DNA of 32,776 bases from Actinoplanes cyaneus (GCF_016862095.1 NZ_BOMH01000089.1:1-32776), one strand, 5' to 3'. Counted from the stretch's first letter, positions 8,721 to 15,517 are shown. A program made the numbers and translations. Notes: generated by a model not told the origin, from the letters alone.

Positions 8721-9170
8721 ATGTTCGATCAGGAACAGGATCATCGCATCGTTGTCGGCGTCGACAATTCCGACGGCTCCGCCGAAGCGTTGCGCTGGGC
8801 ACTCGCCCACGCGCGGCTGACCGGCGCCACCGTCGAGGCCGTCACCGCGTGGCAGGTGCCGCCCATGTACACCTACGCCTACGGCTGGACGCCGACCGGC
8901 ATCGATGACGCCGGCATCATCAGATATGCCGAGAAGACCCTGACCGAGACGGTGGCGCAGGCGCAGAGCGGGGATGATCAGCCGGTCGCCGTCACCACCT
9001 GGGTGGTGGAAGGGCCGGCCGCAGAGGTTCTGCTGGCCGCCGGCAAAGGGGCCGAACTGATGGTCCTCGGCAGCCGCGGTCACGGCGCTTTCGCCGGGAT
9101 GCTGCTCGGTTCGGTCAGTCAGCACTGCGTCCAGCACGCCACCTGCCCCACGGTCGTCATTCCGAAATAG
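8721..9170 (+). CDS. Single-domain universal stress protein (UspA family)
   Basis: A 149-residue protein with one complete UspA fold. It has the first strand with IVVGVDNSDGS at 10-20, a conserved central segment WVVEGPAAEVLL, and the ATP-binding pattern GSRGxGxxxGxxxGSVS at 117-133 followed by HATCPTVVI at the C-terminus. Retention of the glycine-rich motif predicts ATP binding. An AGGAG ribosome binding site lies six bases before the ATG at 8721, which decides the start. The gene is about 100 bases downstream of the DoxX-like gene and 80 bases upstream of the ATPase-like gene on the same strand. It is a separate, shorter USP than the tandem protein on the minus strand. Confidence 0.93.
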   Translation: MFDQEQDHRIVVGVDNSDGSAEALRWALAHARLTGATVEAVTAWQVPPMYTYAYGWTPTGIDDAGIIRYAEKTLTETVAQAQSGDDQPVAVTTWVVEGPAAEVLLAAGKGAELMVLGSRGHGAFAGMLLGSVSQHCVQHATCPTVVIPK

Positions 9171-9253
9171 GCCGCGCCTGACCGCCGGCCGCCCTTTCAC
9201 CAGACAGAAAGACAAAGCATCGTGCATCACCGGCATCCGAAGAGGTCCCGACG

Positions 9254-10042
9254 ATGACCACCTTTGTCAAGACTCCCGCCACCGTCACCGCCGGCGGTGA
9301 CGGTGGCGGGGTCAACCCGCGGGAACCGCTCGCGGAGCTGTATCGGGATCTCCGCACCTCTTCACGGGGGCTGGCCGGGCGCGAAGCTGCCCGCCGGATT
9401 GTCGTGTACGGGCACAACGAGCTGACCCGGCGCACCGGCCGGCGCTGGCCCGGCGAGTTGCTGTCGCAGTTCACCCAGCCGCTGGCGATCTTGCTGACGG
9501 TTGCCGCCGGTCTGGCCTGGGCCGGCGGCACCCCGGCTCTCGCCGTAGCGGTGGTGGCGGTGATCCTGCTCAACGCCGGTTTCGCATTCGTTCAGGAGAT
9601 GCAGGCCGAACACGCCGTCGACGTGCTCGCCGCGTTCCTGCCCGCGACCGCCCAGGTGGTCCGCGACGGCGTACGCACGGAGATCCCGGCCCGGGAACTC
9701 GTACCGGGAGACGTTCTGATCGTCGCCGAAGGCGATCGGGTCAGCGCCGACGCCCGCATCATCGAGGGTGACATCACCGTCGATCTGTCCGCACTGACCG
9801 GCGAATCGATGCCCAACGCCCGCGGCGCCGAGCCGAGCGAGGTCACCGGTTCGCTGCCGGATGCCCACGACCTTGTTTTCAGCGGCACCACCGCGGCGCT
9901 CACCGCGACCCAGCTCGCGATCGTCGCCCCGTTCCCGTTCATCGTCTGGGGCGTCGACGAAGCGGCACGCTGGGTGACCCGGCGCCGCTCGCTGCCGGTC
10001 ATCGTGTCCGCGTCCGCCCCGCAGAAACGAGAGACCCCGTGA
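9254..10042 (+). CDS. Internally deleted P-type ATPase-like membrane protein
   Basis: This 262-residue protein begins like a type II cation P-type ATPase: N-terminal region with GLAGREAARR, YGHNEL at 52-57, two hydrophobic helices (about 75-112), then the actuator domain with VPGDVLIVAEGDRVSADAR and TGES at 182-185. Around residue 214 it jumps directly to LTATQLAIVAPFPFIVWGVDE, which matches the last transmembrane segment and tail of such ATPases. The phosphorylation domain (DKTGT), nucleotide-binding domain, hinge GDGVND and most helices are absent, though full-length relatives have about 850-900 residues. The frame is intact, a GAAGAGG site precedes the ATG, and the stop overlaps the next start (GTGA). 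It cannot pump ions by the normal cycle; it may be a deletion relic that keeps downstream translation or a small membrane protein with a new role. Confidence 0.85.
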   Translation: MTTFVKTPATVTAGGDGGGVNPREPLAELYRDLRTSSRGLAGREAARRIVVYGHNELTRRTGRRWPGELLSQFTQPLAILLTVAAGLAWAGGTPALAVAVVAVILLNAGFAFVQEMQAEHAVDVLAAFLPATAQVVRDGVRTEIPARELVPGDVLIVAEGDRVSADARIIEGDITVDLSALTGESMPNARGAEPSEVTGSLPDAHDLVFSGTTAALTATQLAIVAPFPFIVWGVDEAARWVTRRRSLPVIVSASAPQKRETP

Positions 10043-10905
10043 CAGCGATCCGCGATCAGTTCACCCGGTGGCTGTATCGGCAGGGCCGCCCCAACCGGCT
10101 GGCCCGCGTCCTGAACCGGGTATCCGCCCTGCAGTTCAGCAGTGGAAAGCTGGCGCCGCGCAACTGGGTGACCTTGGAGGTTCCCGGGCGCCGCAGCGGC
10201 AAGCCGGTGGCCTTCCCCCTCGTCGTCGCCGACCATCGGGGCGAGCGGTACCTCGTGTCCATGCTCGGCGCCCACACGAACTGGGTCGCCAACGTGCGAG
10301 CCGCCGGGGGTCACGCCGTCATCCGGCACGGGACACGCGAGAACGTCCTGCTCACGGACGTCGACGCCGGTGCACGCGCGCCGATCTTGCGCCGCTACCT
10401 CGAGCTTGCTCCCGGCGCCCGGCCGCACATGACCGTCGACCACCGGGCACCACTGCCCGACTTCGACCGGGTGGCCGCGCACTACCCGGTCTTCCACGTC
10501 ACCCACGATCCTTCGCCACAGACCGAACAACCTGCGACGGTACGGGCGGGAAGCCGCCTGCTCGGCGCCGGCCTGATGGACCTCGGCATCGTCGTACCCG
10601 CCGCCATCACCGTCGGCATCGGCGCCCTGCGCCACCGGCAGTGGGCCCGCAAACCGATGTACACGCTGGTCGGCGCCTACACCCTGATCGGGGCCTCGGT
10701 TACCGGCATGGCGATCACCATGACCGCCCGCCACGATCCGGATGCCTCCGCTGCCACCGTCATCGGGTCGGCGCTGATGACGGCCCTGCTCGCCGGGATC
10801 ACGTGCTACCTCTACCGGCCGCTGTTCCGGCGGCACCCGGCACGCTCCGAAGCATCCGCTCCGGGCATCGCCCCGCCCGCCCACCTGGAGACGAGCACCG
10901 CATGA
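10039..10905 (+). CDS. Deazaflavin (F420)-dependent nitroreductase/quinone reductase fused to membrane helices
   Basis: Residues 1-155 of 288 resemble the Ddn (Rv3547) family of F420H2-dependent nitroreductases/quinone reductases. They include the N-terminal amphipathic helix, the segment WVTLEVPGRRSGKPVAFPL, the LVSMLGAHTNWVANVRAAGG block that contacts F420 in this family, and GARPHMTVDHRAPL near 125-138. Residues 170-265 add about three hydrophobic helices (LMDLGIVVPAAITVGIGAL, YTLVGAYTLIGASVTGMAI, ALMTALLAGITCYLY), which typical Ddn proteins of about 150 residues lack. The fusion probably anchors F420-linked quinone reduction at the membrane, consistent with low-oxygen or redox stress. The GTG start overlaps the previous stop, and the stop overlaps the next ATG (ATGA), so three genes are coupled. 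Family assignment is firm for the N-terminus; the tail is unassigned. Confidence 0.82.
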   Translation: MTAIRDQFTRWLYRQGRPNRLARVLNRVSALQFSSGKLAPRNWVTLEVPGRRSGKPVAFPLVVADHRGERYLVSMLGAHTNWVANVRAAGGHAVIRHGTRENVLLTDVDAGARAPILRRYLELAPGARPHMTVDHRAPLPDFDRVAAHYPVFHVTHDPSPQTEQPATVRAGSRLLGAGLMDLGIVVPAAITVGIGALRHRQWARKPMYTLVGAYTLIGASVTGMAITMTARHDPDASAATVIGSALMTALLAGITCYLYRPLFRRHPARSEASAPGIAPPAHLETSTA

Positions 10906-11294
10906 CGTACCTGACGGACCCCTCGACCCCTCACGACCATGACCGTCGCACCGAAGCCGTAGCGGTCAACCTTCTCACCGTCGTGCCGATACGCCATGGG
11001 CGGAGAACCGTCGGCGCGTACGTGATGACGGCGGAAGGAATCCGGTTCCAGCCGGCCGTCGATGTCACCCGCATAGTTGTGACCGCCCTGACCACGGCGG
11101 CAATCACCACCGTCACCATAGCCATCGCCGTCGCGGTACGACGGCCTCCCGCGATCCGGTCGGTCACGATGGGCCCCGGCGGCTGGGTCAGCCTCAAAGG
11201 GATGCAGGCGCCGCCCATGCGCAGCGCCGCCGCGCCGGGTCGGCCGTGGTGGGCGCGTGCGCTGCGGGCGCGCCGGCTCGTCGCTGAGCGCTGA
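10902..11294 (+). CDS. Single-helix membrane protein of unknown function
   Basis: A 130-residue protein I do not recognise. The N-terminal half (to about residue 52) is soluble, with VNLLTVVPIRHGRRTVGAY followed by a short strand-rich part. One strong transmembrane segment, about residues 55-79, is rich in Val, Thr, Ala and Ile. The C-terminal 50 residues are basic (many Arg, Pro and Ala), which by the positive-inside rule would place the C-terminus in the cytoplasm. The ATG at 10902 overlaps the TGA of the nitroreductase gene by ATGA and needs no separate ribosome binding site, so the protein is probably made with it. The next gene begins two bases after its stop. Confidence 0.7.
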   Translation: MTYLTDPSTPHDHDRRTEAVAVNLLTVVPIRHGRRTVGAYVMTAEGIRFQPAVDVTRIVVTALTTAAITTVTIAIAVAVRRPPAIRSVTMGPGGWVSLKGMQAPPMRSAAAPGRPWWARALRARRLVAER

Positions 11295-11296
11295 CG

Positions 11297-11956
11297 ATGT
11301 CGCCGCCGACACCTGCCCACGACCCACCGGCTGGGGTGAGCGACGAGGCGTCGCTGCCCGCCGACGTGACGCTGTACTGGCTACCCCTGGGCGCCGGCGG
11401 CCACTGCATCCGCTTCAACGGGCGGGTCTTCGAAGCCCTGCAAGCACGTCACCAGCATCGACCCGTGCGCGACCTCTACCACTCCGCTCTGCAGGTACGC
11501 CTGGGCGCGCACCGCTTCGTCATCGAGATGACCCCGGTCCTGGGCGGCCGCGCCACCGATCGCGGAGTCGTCCGCGAAGGCCCGGTCGGTTCCCGCCTCC
11601 TCGGATGTTCACCGCTGTTCCGATACGAGATCAGGCGGTGGCGCGACGGCACCATCCCCGACCTGGCCGAGGCCGTCACCGGCGCGCACGTCGTCAGCAC
11701 CGGCACCACCCGGGCACGGGAGGTGTTGCGCCTGGCACCGCTGGTTCCCGCGCTCGTCTGGGGCCGCGACGAAAGCCGTACCGGCGACATGTGGAACTCC
11801 AACTCATCGACCGCCTGGCTCCTCGCCGGCAGCGGCCACCAGATGGAGAACATCCGCCCACCCGCCCACGGCCGCGCACCCGGATGGCAGGCCGGCCTGG
11901 TCGTGGCCTCCCGGCACAACGCCTCCCGCCGACACCGCGCGACCTGTTCCGGCTGA
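11297..11956 (+). CDS. Conserved actinobacterial protein with WNSNS motif, function unknown
   Basis: A 219-residue soluble protein. The N-terminal 22 residues are Pro/Ala-rich; then come LYWLPLGAGG, HCIRFNGRVFEAL and LYHSALQVRLGAHRFVIEMTPV. The most characteristic part is near residues 155-185: LVWGRDESRTGDMWNSNSSTAWLLAGSG, ending with RAPGWQAGLVVA. I have an impression of a widespread actinobacterial family with this [WGRDE]-[WNSNS]-[WLL]-[RAPGW] signature, but know no function for it. The conserved His, Asn and Ser residues would suit an enzyme (a hydrolase or transferase of the papain or LRAT type is one guess), but I cannot assign a catalytic site. It starts two bases after the preceding stop and ends the plus-strand block; a GTG at 11336 is an alternative start. 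Confidence 0.72.
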   Translation: MSPPTPAHDPPAGVSDEASLPADVTLYWLPLGAGGHCIRFNGRVFEALQARHQHRPVRDLYHSALQVRLGAHRFVIEMTPVLGGRATDRGVVREGPVGSRLLGCSPLFRYEIRRWRDGTIPDLAEAVTGAHVVSTGTTRAREVLRLAPLVPALVWGRDESRTGDMWNSNSSTAWLLAGSGHQMENIRPPAHGRAPGWQAGLVVASRHNASRRHRATCSG

Positions 11957-12321
11957 CCCGGCACACCAGGTAAAGGTCTCCTGTTGAACGAGGCTGTCCA
12001 CACCGGTCCTCAGCCCTCCGGGGCGACGGTTGCCGCTCGTCTCGCCCTACGGAACTGATGCTCCGACCGCCGGCTCATGGACGAGACGGCTTTCCGACGC
12101 GGTCGGCGGCGGCCCGGGGGTGGCGGGTATGAGCGGTGTCGAGGGCGGTGATCCGGCGGAGGCACTTCGTGCGGGATCCGGAGTACCGTGGAGAGGTCAA
12201 CCACAACGCTCTGGACCCCGGCGTCCCTGCTGTTGTGAGGTCTGGGGCCGGCCATGAGATCCTCGATCCGAATCGCGTCGAACACGTTCACCCGTCCGCC
12301 TGACGTGAGGGGGTGGTCGTG
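11957..12321. other. Intergenic region upstream of the hemerythrin-like gene
   Basis: There is no convincing gene in these 365 bases. A minus-strand open frame that crosses it (12,010-12,936) is antisense to the hemerythrin gene and not protein-like. The region ends with a nested inverted repeat at 12,202-12,237 about 85 bases before the hemerythrin start, the most likely place for regulation. Confidence 0.4.
12202..12237. repeat. Nested inverted repeat upstream of hemerythrin-like gene
   Basis: The outer arms CACAAC and GTTGTG and the inner arms GGAC and GTCC are both exact inverted pairs with a common centre, separated by five unpaired bases on each side. It could be an operator or an imperfect hairpin in the 5' leader. 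The GGAC/GTCC pair recalls a DosR-type box, but the spacing of six bases is wrong for that consensus. Confidence 0.28.
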
Positions 12322-12765
12322 ATGGGCTACTCCGACGTGATCGACCTTCTGCTGGAGCAGCATGACGAGATCCGTCGGCTGTGCGCCGGTGTCGAGCGCT
12401 CCCGGGGTGCGGAAAGAGAGCGGCAGTTCTCGGAGCTTGCCCGCTTGGTCCACCTGCACGAGCGAGGCGAACGGGCCGTCGTTCATCCGGCCGCCCGCAA
12501 CGGCACCGCCACCGGCGACGTGGTGGGCGTGGCCCGCACGCTGGAGGGGGCCACCATTCAGCGGTCCCTCGCGACCCTGCACGAGCTCGGCACCGGCCAC
12601 CCGGGGTTCGAGAGCGGGTTCGCGGCCCTGTACCGGGCGATCCTGGAGCACGCCACCCGTGAGGAATTGGACGAGTTTCCGATCCTGCGTCTTCAGGTGC
12701 CGGTCCAGCGCTTGCACATGATGGCCGGCGAGTTGCACGACGTGCAGGTCATGGATGCGGCCTGA
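12322..12765 (+). CDS. Hemerythrin (HHE) cation-binding domain protein
   Basis: A 147-residue, mostly helical protein with the histidine/acidic spacing of the HHE hemerythrin family, which binds a di-iron centre and handles oxygen, nitric oxide or iron. Candidate ligands are H14 (EQHDEI), H46 and E50 (LHERGE), H87 (LHELG), H110 (LEHATREE) and E114 or E115, followed by DEFPIL. I start at the ATG at 12,322 because GAGGGGG lies about nine bases upstream; in-frame GTG codons at 12,313 and 12,319 are alternatives but sit too close to that site. It stands alone between two intergenic regions. Di-iron proteins of this type often belong to hypoxia or nitrosative-stress gene sets, which fits the neighbourhood. 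Confidence 0.85.
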   Translation: MGYSDVIDLLLEQHDEIRRLCAGVERSRGAERERQFSELARLVHLHERGERAVVHPAARNGTATGDVVGVARTLEGATIQRSLATLHELGTGHPGFESGFAALYRAILEHATREELDEFPILRLQVPVQRLHMMAGELHDVQVMDAA

Positions 12766-13104
12766 GGGACGCTTCCGTGGTGACTCACCGTTACATACCG
12801 GTCTGCGTGGTGTGCGGTTCTGACGCGGTTGACGTTTCGCCGGCTGGTATCTGACCCCGTCGTGCCACCTCCGCTGGCGGGATGACATCACGAGGCAAGT
12901 GCCGTCTCGCCGTACGCCCATCCGCCTCGACTGCACGTATACTTGCAGGTGACCGATGGCTTCGTCATCGGTGCCGGCCTCGGCCGGCGCGCGGCCCGGC
13001 AGTCGGATGCCGCGCCTTCACCGGACTCGGTGGACCTCGTCCTCGCCTGGTGCCTTCGGGCTGGGCCCCGCGCCTGCGTCGGTCCTGGACGATGGGATCT
13101 CGTC
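12766..13104. other. Intergenic region with an 18-bp palindrome
   Basis: These 339 bases hold no recognised gene. The frame of the downstream gene is open back to a TTG at 12,943, but that stretch has no family-like sequence. The one notable element is the palindrome at 12,931-12,948, whose centre contains TATACT, a good match to a -10 hexamer. Confidence 0.4.
12931..12948. promoter_or_regulatory. Near-perfect 18-bp palindrome overlapping a possible -10 element
   Basis: CTGCACGTATACTTGCAG equals its reverse complement except for one mismatched pair. TATACT at 12,938-12,943 matches five of six bases of TATAAT, but no TTGACA-like hexamer sits 16-18 bases upstream. It lies about 157 bases before the next gene. 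An operator overlapping a promoter is a reasonable inference, not a demonstrated one. Confidence 0.35.
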
Positions 13105-13551
13105 ATGGCCTTATTCATCCGGCACCCCGAATTTCTGTCTCCGGCCGAGCGTCTTCGGGCGCGGGAGCTGGTGCGGCTGGATCACACTTCCTTCGACGGG
13201 AGTTGGTGGCCCGAATCGGCCGATCTCGGCATCGAGCTGCGCATTCTGCTGCCGATGCTCGATCACGTCCGTGGGCCGGTGCGACGGCTGGTGCTCAATG
13301 CCGGAGACTGGGCGGCCGGCCCGGACCGGATAGTGACGCCTCTGCGTACGGTCGGCGTCGACAATCTGACCGGTCTGCCGCCGTGGACGATGACCGTCGT
13401 CTGCGTCGACGGGGGCACTTTCACGATGCGGGTGGTTCCGCCCGGCCCGGATCTCGCAGTGCTGGACGGCCGGGAAGCAGGCCTCGACACGGATGTCTGG
13501 GAGACCGAGGGCGGCGGGCTCGGTCTGCCCCTTCTGCGAGCAGTTCGATGA
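13105..13551 (+). CDS. DUF5994-like actinobacterial protein
   Basis: A 148-residue soluble protein of unknown biochemical function. The segment DHTSFDGSWWPESADLGIELRILLPML (near residues 29-54, quoted here for its DGxWWPxSxDLxxEL pattern) resembles the signature of the DUF5994 family, common in actinobacteria near stress genes. RRLVLNAGDW and a closing acidic WETEGGG stretch are also consistent. I chose the ATG at 13,105, preceded by GGGA at about eight bases; longer in-frame starts back to 12,943 would add about 50 residues with no family-like sequence. It is convergent with the following minus-strand gene, whose end lies 86 bases away. The family assignment is from memory of the motif. Confidence 0.68.
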   Translation: MALFIRHPEFLSPAERLRARELVRLDHTSFDGSWWPESADLGIELRILLPMLDHVRGPVRRLVLNAGDWAAGPDRIVTPLRTVGVDNLTGLPPWTMTVVCVDGGTFTMRVVPPGPDLAVLDGREAGLDTDVWETEGGGLGLPLLRAVR

Positions 13552-13560
13552 CCATGTGTT

Positions 13561-13586
13561 GGCCGGCGCGCCGGCTCCGGCCGGCC
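13561..13586. terminator. Possible bidirectional terminator between convergent genes
   Basis: The 86-base gap between two convergent stop codons contains GCCGGCGCGCCGGC, a perfect 14-base palindrome, followed by CCGGCCGG, which can form alternative strong stems. No T-run follows, as is usual in G+C-rich actinobacteria. Position and stem strength suggest termination from both sides; this is inference. Confidence 0.35.
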
Positions 13587-13637
13587 GTCGGCTCATGAAC
13601 GAGGCCGTGAGGGTCGCCGGCCCTGTCGCTTCTGCCC

Positions 13638-14471
13638 CTACGCCTGCGCGGGCATGGTCGCCCAGACGACTTTGCCGTTGTCGGCCGGAATGGCCCCCCA
13701 CACCTCGGCGGCCGCGTGGACCAACCGCAGACCCCTCCCCCGCTCGCCCAGTGGAACCCGGATGCCGTCGTCCGCCGCGCCCATCAACGGGTACCGGCTG
13801 TCACCGTCACGAACGGCCAGATGCAGTCGGCTGCCACGCCGGATCACCGTGACTACGAACTCTGTTCCGGCATGGTCCACGGCATTGGTCGCCAACTCGG
13901 ACATGATCAGTGCCGCGTCGTCGCGCGTCCCAGCCAGTCGCCAGCCGTCACACGCCCGTATGACGAGGTCACGGGCAGCCCGCACCGACGCCGCTCGCGG
14001 CGCCAGGCGCGCTTGCAGCCGGTCGGCCCGCGACACACCGCCGGCGATCGCGATCCGCGCTTGCGTCATGGTGCGAAACACCGTCAGCGGCGGCCCGTCC
14101 TGATGCCGTAACCGGTAGTCCAGCATCGTCGCCGGCCGGCAGCAGAGCGCCACCTGCACCGGCGCCGGGCCGAGTCGCGCTTCCCGGACCGCCGCCGACC
14201 AGTACGGCAGGCTCACACCGTGCAGGTCGCCGATATCAGAGACATCGATGACGATTGCTTCACAAGGGCCGGCCAGACACCGTCGAAGGCTGTCGGCGAC
14301 CTGGTTGCCGAGTTGCTGTGACCATCGCCCGTGCACCGACATCTCGACCACTGTGGTGCTCGCGTCCGCCGTGACCCGCACCGACACCCCATTACGGTCG
14401 GTACCCACAGTGACCAGGAAGGGCGCTGCGAACGGCTGCATCCCGCCACGCCGTCTTCCGGCAATCATCAT
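13638..14471 (-). CDS. STAS domain fused to anti-sigma-factor-type HATPase domain
   Basis: A 277-residue regulatory protein joining two modules normally found on separate proteins. Residues about 28-142 look like a STAS (anti-anti-sigma) domain: alternating strands and helices with IVIDVSDIGDLHGVSL. The usual phosphorylatable Ser of the DSSG loop is replaced (DLHG, 82-85), so it should not be switched by Ser phosphorylation. Residues about 155-275 are a GHKL ATPase of the RsbW/SpoIIAB type with N-box ELATNAVDHA (192-201), DGDS (222-225) and G-box ERGRGLRLV (243-251). The likely role is sigma-factor control or Ser/Thr phosphorylation of a partner. Start choice is uncertain: ATG at 14,471 or 14,441. 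The frame remains open upstream to a dehydrogenase stub at 14,816. It is convergent with the DUF5994-like gene. Confidence 0.8.
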   Translation of the reverse strand: MMIAGRRRGGMQPFAAPFLVTVGTDRNGVSVRVTADASTTVVEMSVHGRWSQQLGNQVADSLRRCLAGPCEAIVIDVSDIGDLHGVSLPYWSAAVREARLGPAPVQVALCCRPATMLDYRLRHQDGPPLTVFRTMTQARIAIAGGVSRADRLQARLAPRAASVRAARDLVIRACDGWRLAGTRDDAALIMSELATNAVDHAGTEFVVTVIRRGSRLHLAVRDGDSRYPLMGAADDGIRVPLGERGRGLRLVHAAAEVWGAIPADNGKVVWATMPAQA

Positions 14472-14762
14472 TCGCCCGTGTCCAGGTCGAGGCCACGGCC
14501 GGCGGGCAGCGCGACGGAGCGAGCGAATCGCTGCTCCTCGGGAATGCCTCTGGCCGCCGGACAGGACAAACCAGCGGCACGGCGCGTAAGTGCCAGCCGA
14601 GCGCCGAACGACATGTCCCGCAGCCGCCGGGCCTCGGCCGGCCGATCGGTGGAGACGCGAAGGCCACTCCGCGGGTTCGGCGTCGGATGGGAGCGGCACA
14701 TTGTGACGATCATGGTTGCTCCAGATGGCACCTAGGTGAGGGCGTTGTGGCCAGCGCTTCAT

Positions 14763-14816
14763 GCCCTTGCTTGCGCCGGTGACCACCGCGGTCTTTCCGG
14801 CCAGGTGCAGATCCAT
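14763..14816 (-). pseudogene. Truncated 5' end of a short-chain dehydrogenase/reductase gene
   Basis: From the ATG at 14,814-14,816 the minus strand encodes MDLHLAGKTAVVTGASKG, the classic first strand and nucleotide-binding turn (TGxxxGxG, cut before its last glycine) of an SDR enzyme. A GAGAAG ribosome binding site lies six bases upstream. Right after SKG the similarity stops and the frame runs on with an Arg-rich, non-SDR sequence into the STAS/ATPase frame. Everything beyond the Rossmann turn (about 230 residues in intact SDRs) is missing. This is best read as the left-over start of a deleted gene. Confidence 0.65.
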
Positions 14817-14945
14817 CACTCGCTTCTCGCTGGTGTGCCTGTCGGGCCACCGGCAGACACGTCATGACGCCGCTGGTCAGATGGTGGCACGGGCCGCGTG
14901 ATGACGAGGCCGCTGACCGCGGTAGGGAGCGAGATCAACGACCGA

Positions 14946-14975
14946 TGCCCGGCACGGACCGGGACCGTGCGGGCA
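14946..14975 (-). terminator. Hairpin downstream of the flavodoxin gene
   Basis: TGCCC-G-GCACGG pairs with CCGTGC-GGGCA around a seven-base loop: 11 base pairs with a single bulged base. It begins about 35 bases after the flavodoxin stop codon on the minus strand. There is no T-tract, as is common for actinobacterial terminators. The structure is visible; the function is inferred from position. Confidence 0.45.
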
Positions 14976-15010
14976 TGATCGTGCTGGGCTCTGGGTGGAC
15001 ACGGGGCGGC

Positions 15011-15517
15011 TCAATAGGCCGCGGCCCGACTCAACTCGGTGGCGATCCCCGTACCCCAAGCGGTGATCGCTCCCCAGTCCCGAAAGTCACCGCCCGGTGA
15101 GCGCAGCGCTGTGACCAGCGTCTTCTCACCGATTCCGAGCTGGTGCAAATCGAGGCGACCGGCAAACAGACGGTGATCACGGGCACGGGTGGCAGTGAGA
15201 AGATCACTGATCTCGGCCGGCTCGTCGACCGGCGCAGCCGGTTCACCGATCGGACCGCTGGAGAACAGCCACACCGGTCGTCCCGGATGTGCCGCGATCC
15301 GTTGCGCGAGCTTGCGCGCATCCTTGAGCCATCGCCCCATGTAGAGGGCGCTGCCCAGCACGAACGCGTCGTAGGATGCCAGATCCCGCACATCGGCGCA
15401 CGCCAGAACGTTGACGACGGTGTCGCCGGGAAGAGCTGAGCGCAGCGTACCGGCGATGCGATCGGCGATCTCCGCAGTGGATCCGTGCCTGCTTGTGGTG
15501 CTGACGAGAACCTTCAT
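15011..15517 (-). CDS. Flavodoxin-domain protein (HemG/protoporphyrinogen-oxidase-like)
   Basis: A 168-residue cytoplasmic FMN protein. It opens with strand MKVLVSTTSRHGSTAEIADR; the S-T-T-S-R-H-G-S-T loop (6-14) is the FMN phosphate-binding site of flavodoxins. Next come YDAFVLGSALYMGRWLKDA (49-67), the flavin-stacking segment, and PVWLFSSGPIG (85-95), typical of the long-lived subgroup that includes HemG-type protoporphyrinogen oxidases. In actinobacteria such proteins often sit with universal stress proteins and hypoxia genes. The electron partner is unknown. The ribosome binding site is weak (GAG about eight bases from the ATG). It is a single gene followed by a strong hairpin, so probably monocistronic. 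Confidence 0.88.
   Translation of the reverse strand: MKVLVSTTSRHGSTAEIADRIAGTLRSALPGDTVVNVLACADVRDLASYDAFVLGSALYMGRWLKDARKLAQRIAAHPGRPVWLFSSGPIGEPAAPVDEPAEISDLLTATRARDHRLFAGRLDLHQLGIGEKTLVTALRSPGGDFRDWGAITAWGTGIATELSRAAAY

Larger units (their letters stand above)
14472..15010. other. Gene-poor region with a dehydrogenase stub and a hairpin
   Basis: About 540 bases lie between the STAS/ATPase gene and the flavodoxin gene. They contain the truncated 5' end of a short-chain dehydrogenase gene at 14,763-14,816 with its ribosome binding site, and a strong hairpin at 14,946-14,975. The rest of the sequence gives only Arg/Pro-rich translations in all frames, which looks like scar sequence from deletion rather than genes. 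Confidence 0.45.

Noticed and set aside
12010..12936. Minus-strand open frame of 308 codons over the hemerythrin gene
   Set aside because: Antisense to a clear HHE-domain gene, with His/Arg/Pro-rich translation and no motif.
14864..15100. Plus-strand 78-codon open frame beside the flavodoxin gene
   Set aside because: Composition is Arg/Asp/Gly-rich, it overlaps the end of the flavodoxin gene antisense, and it lacks a ribosome binding site.
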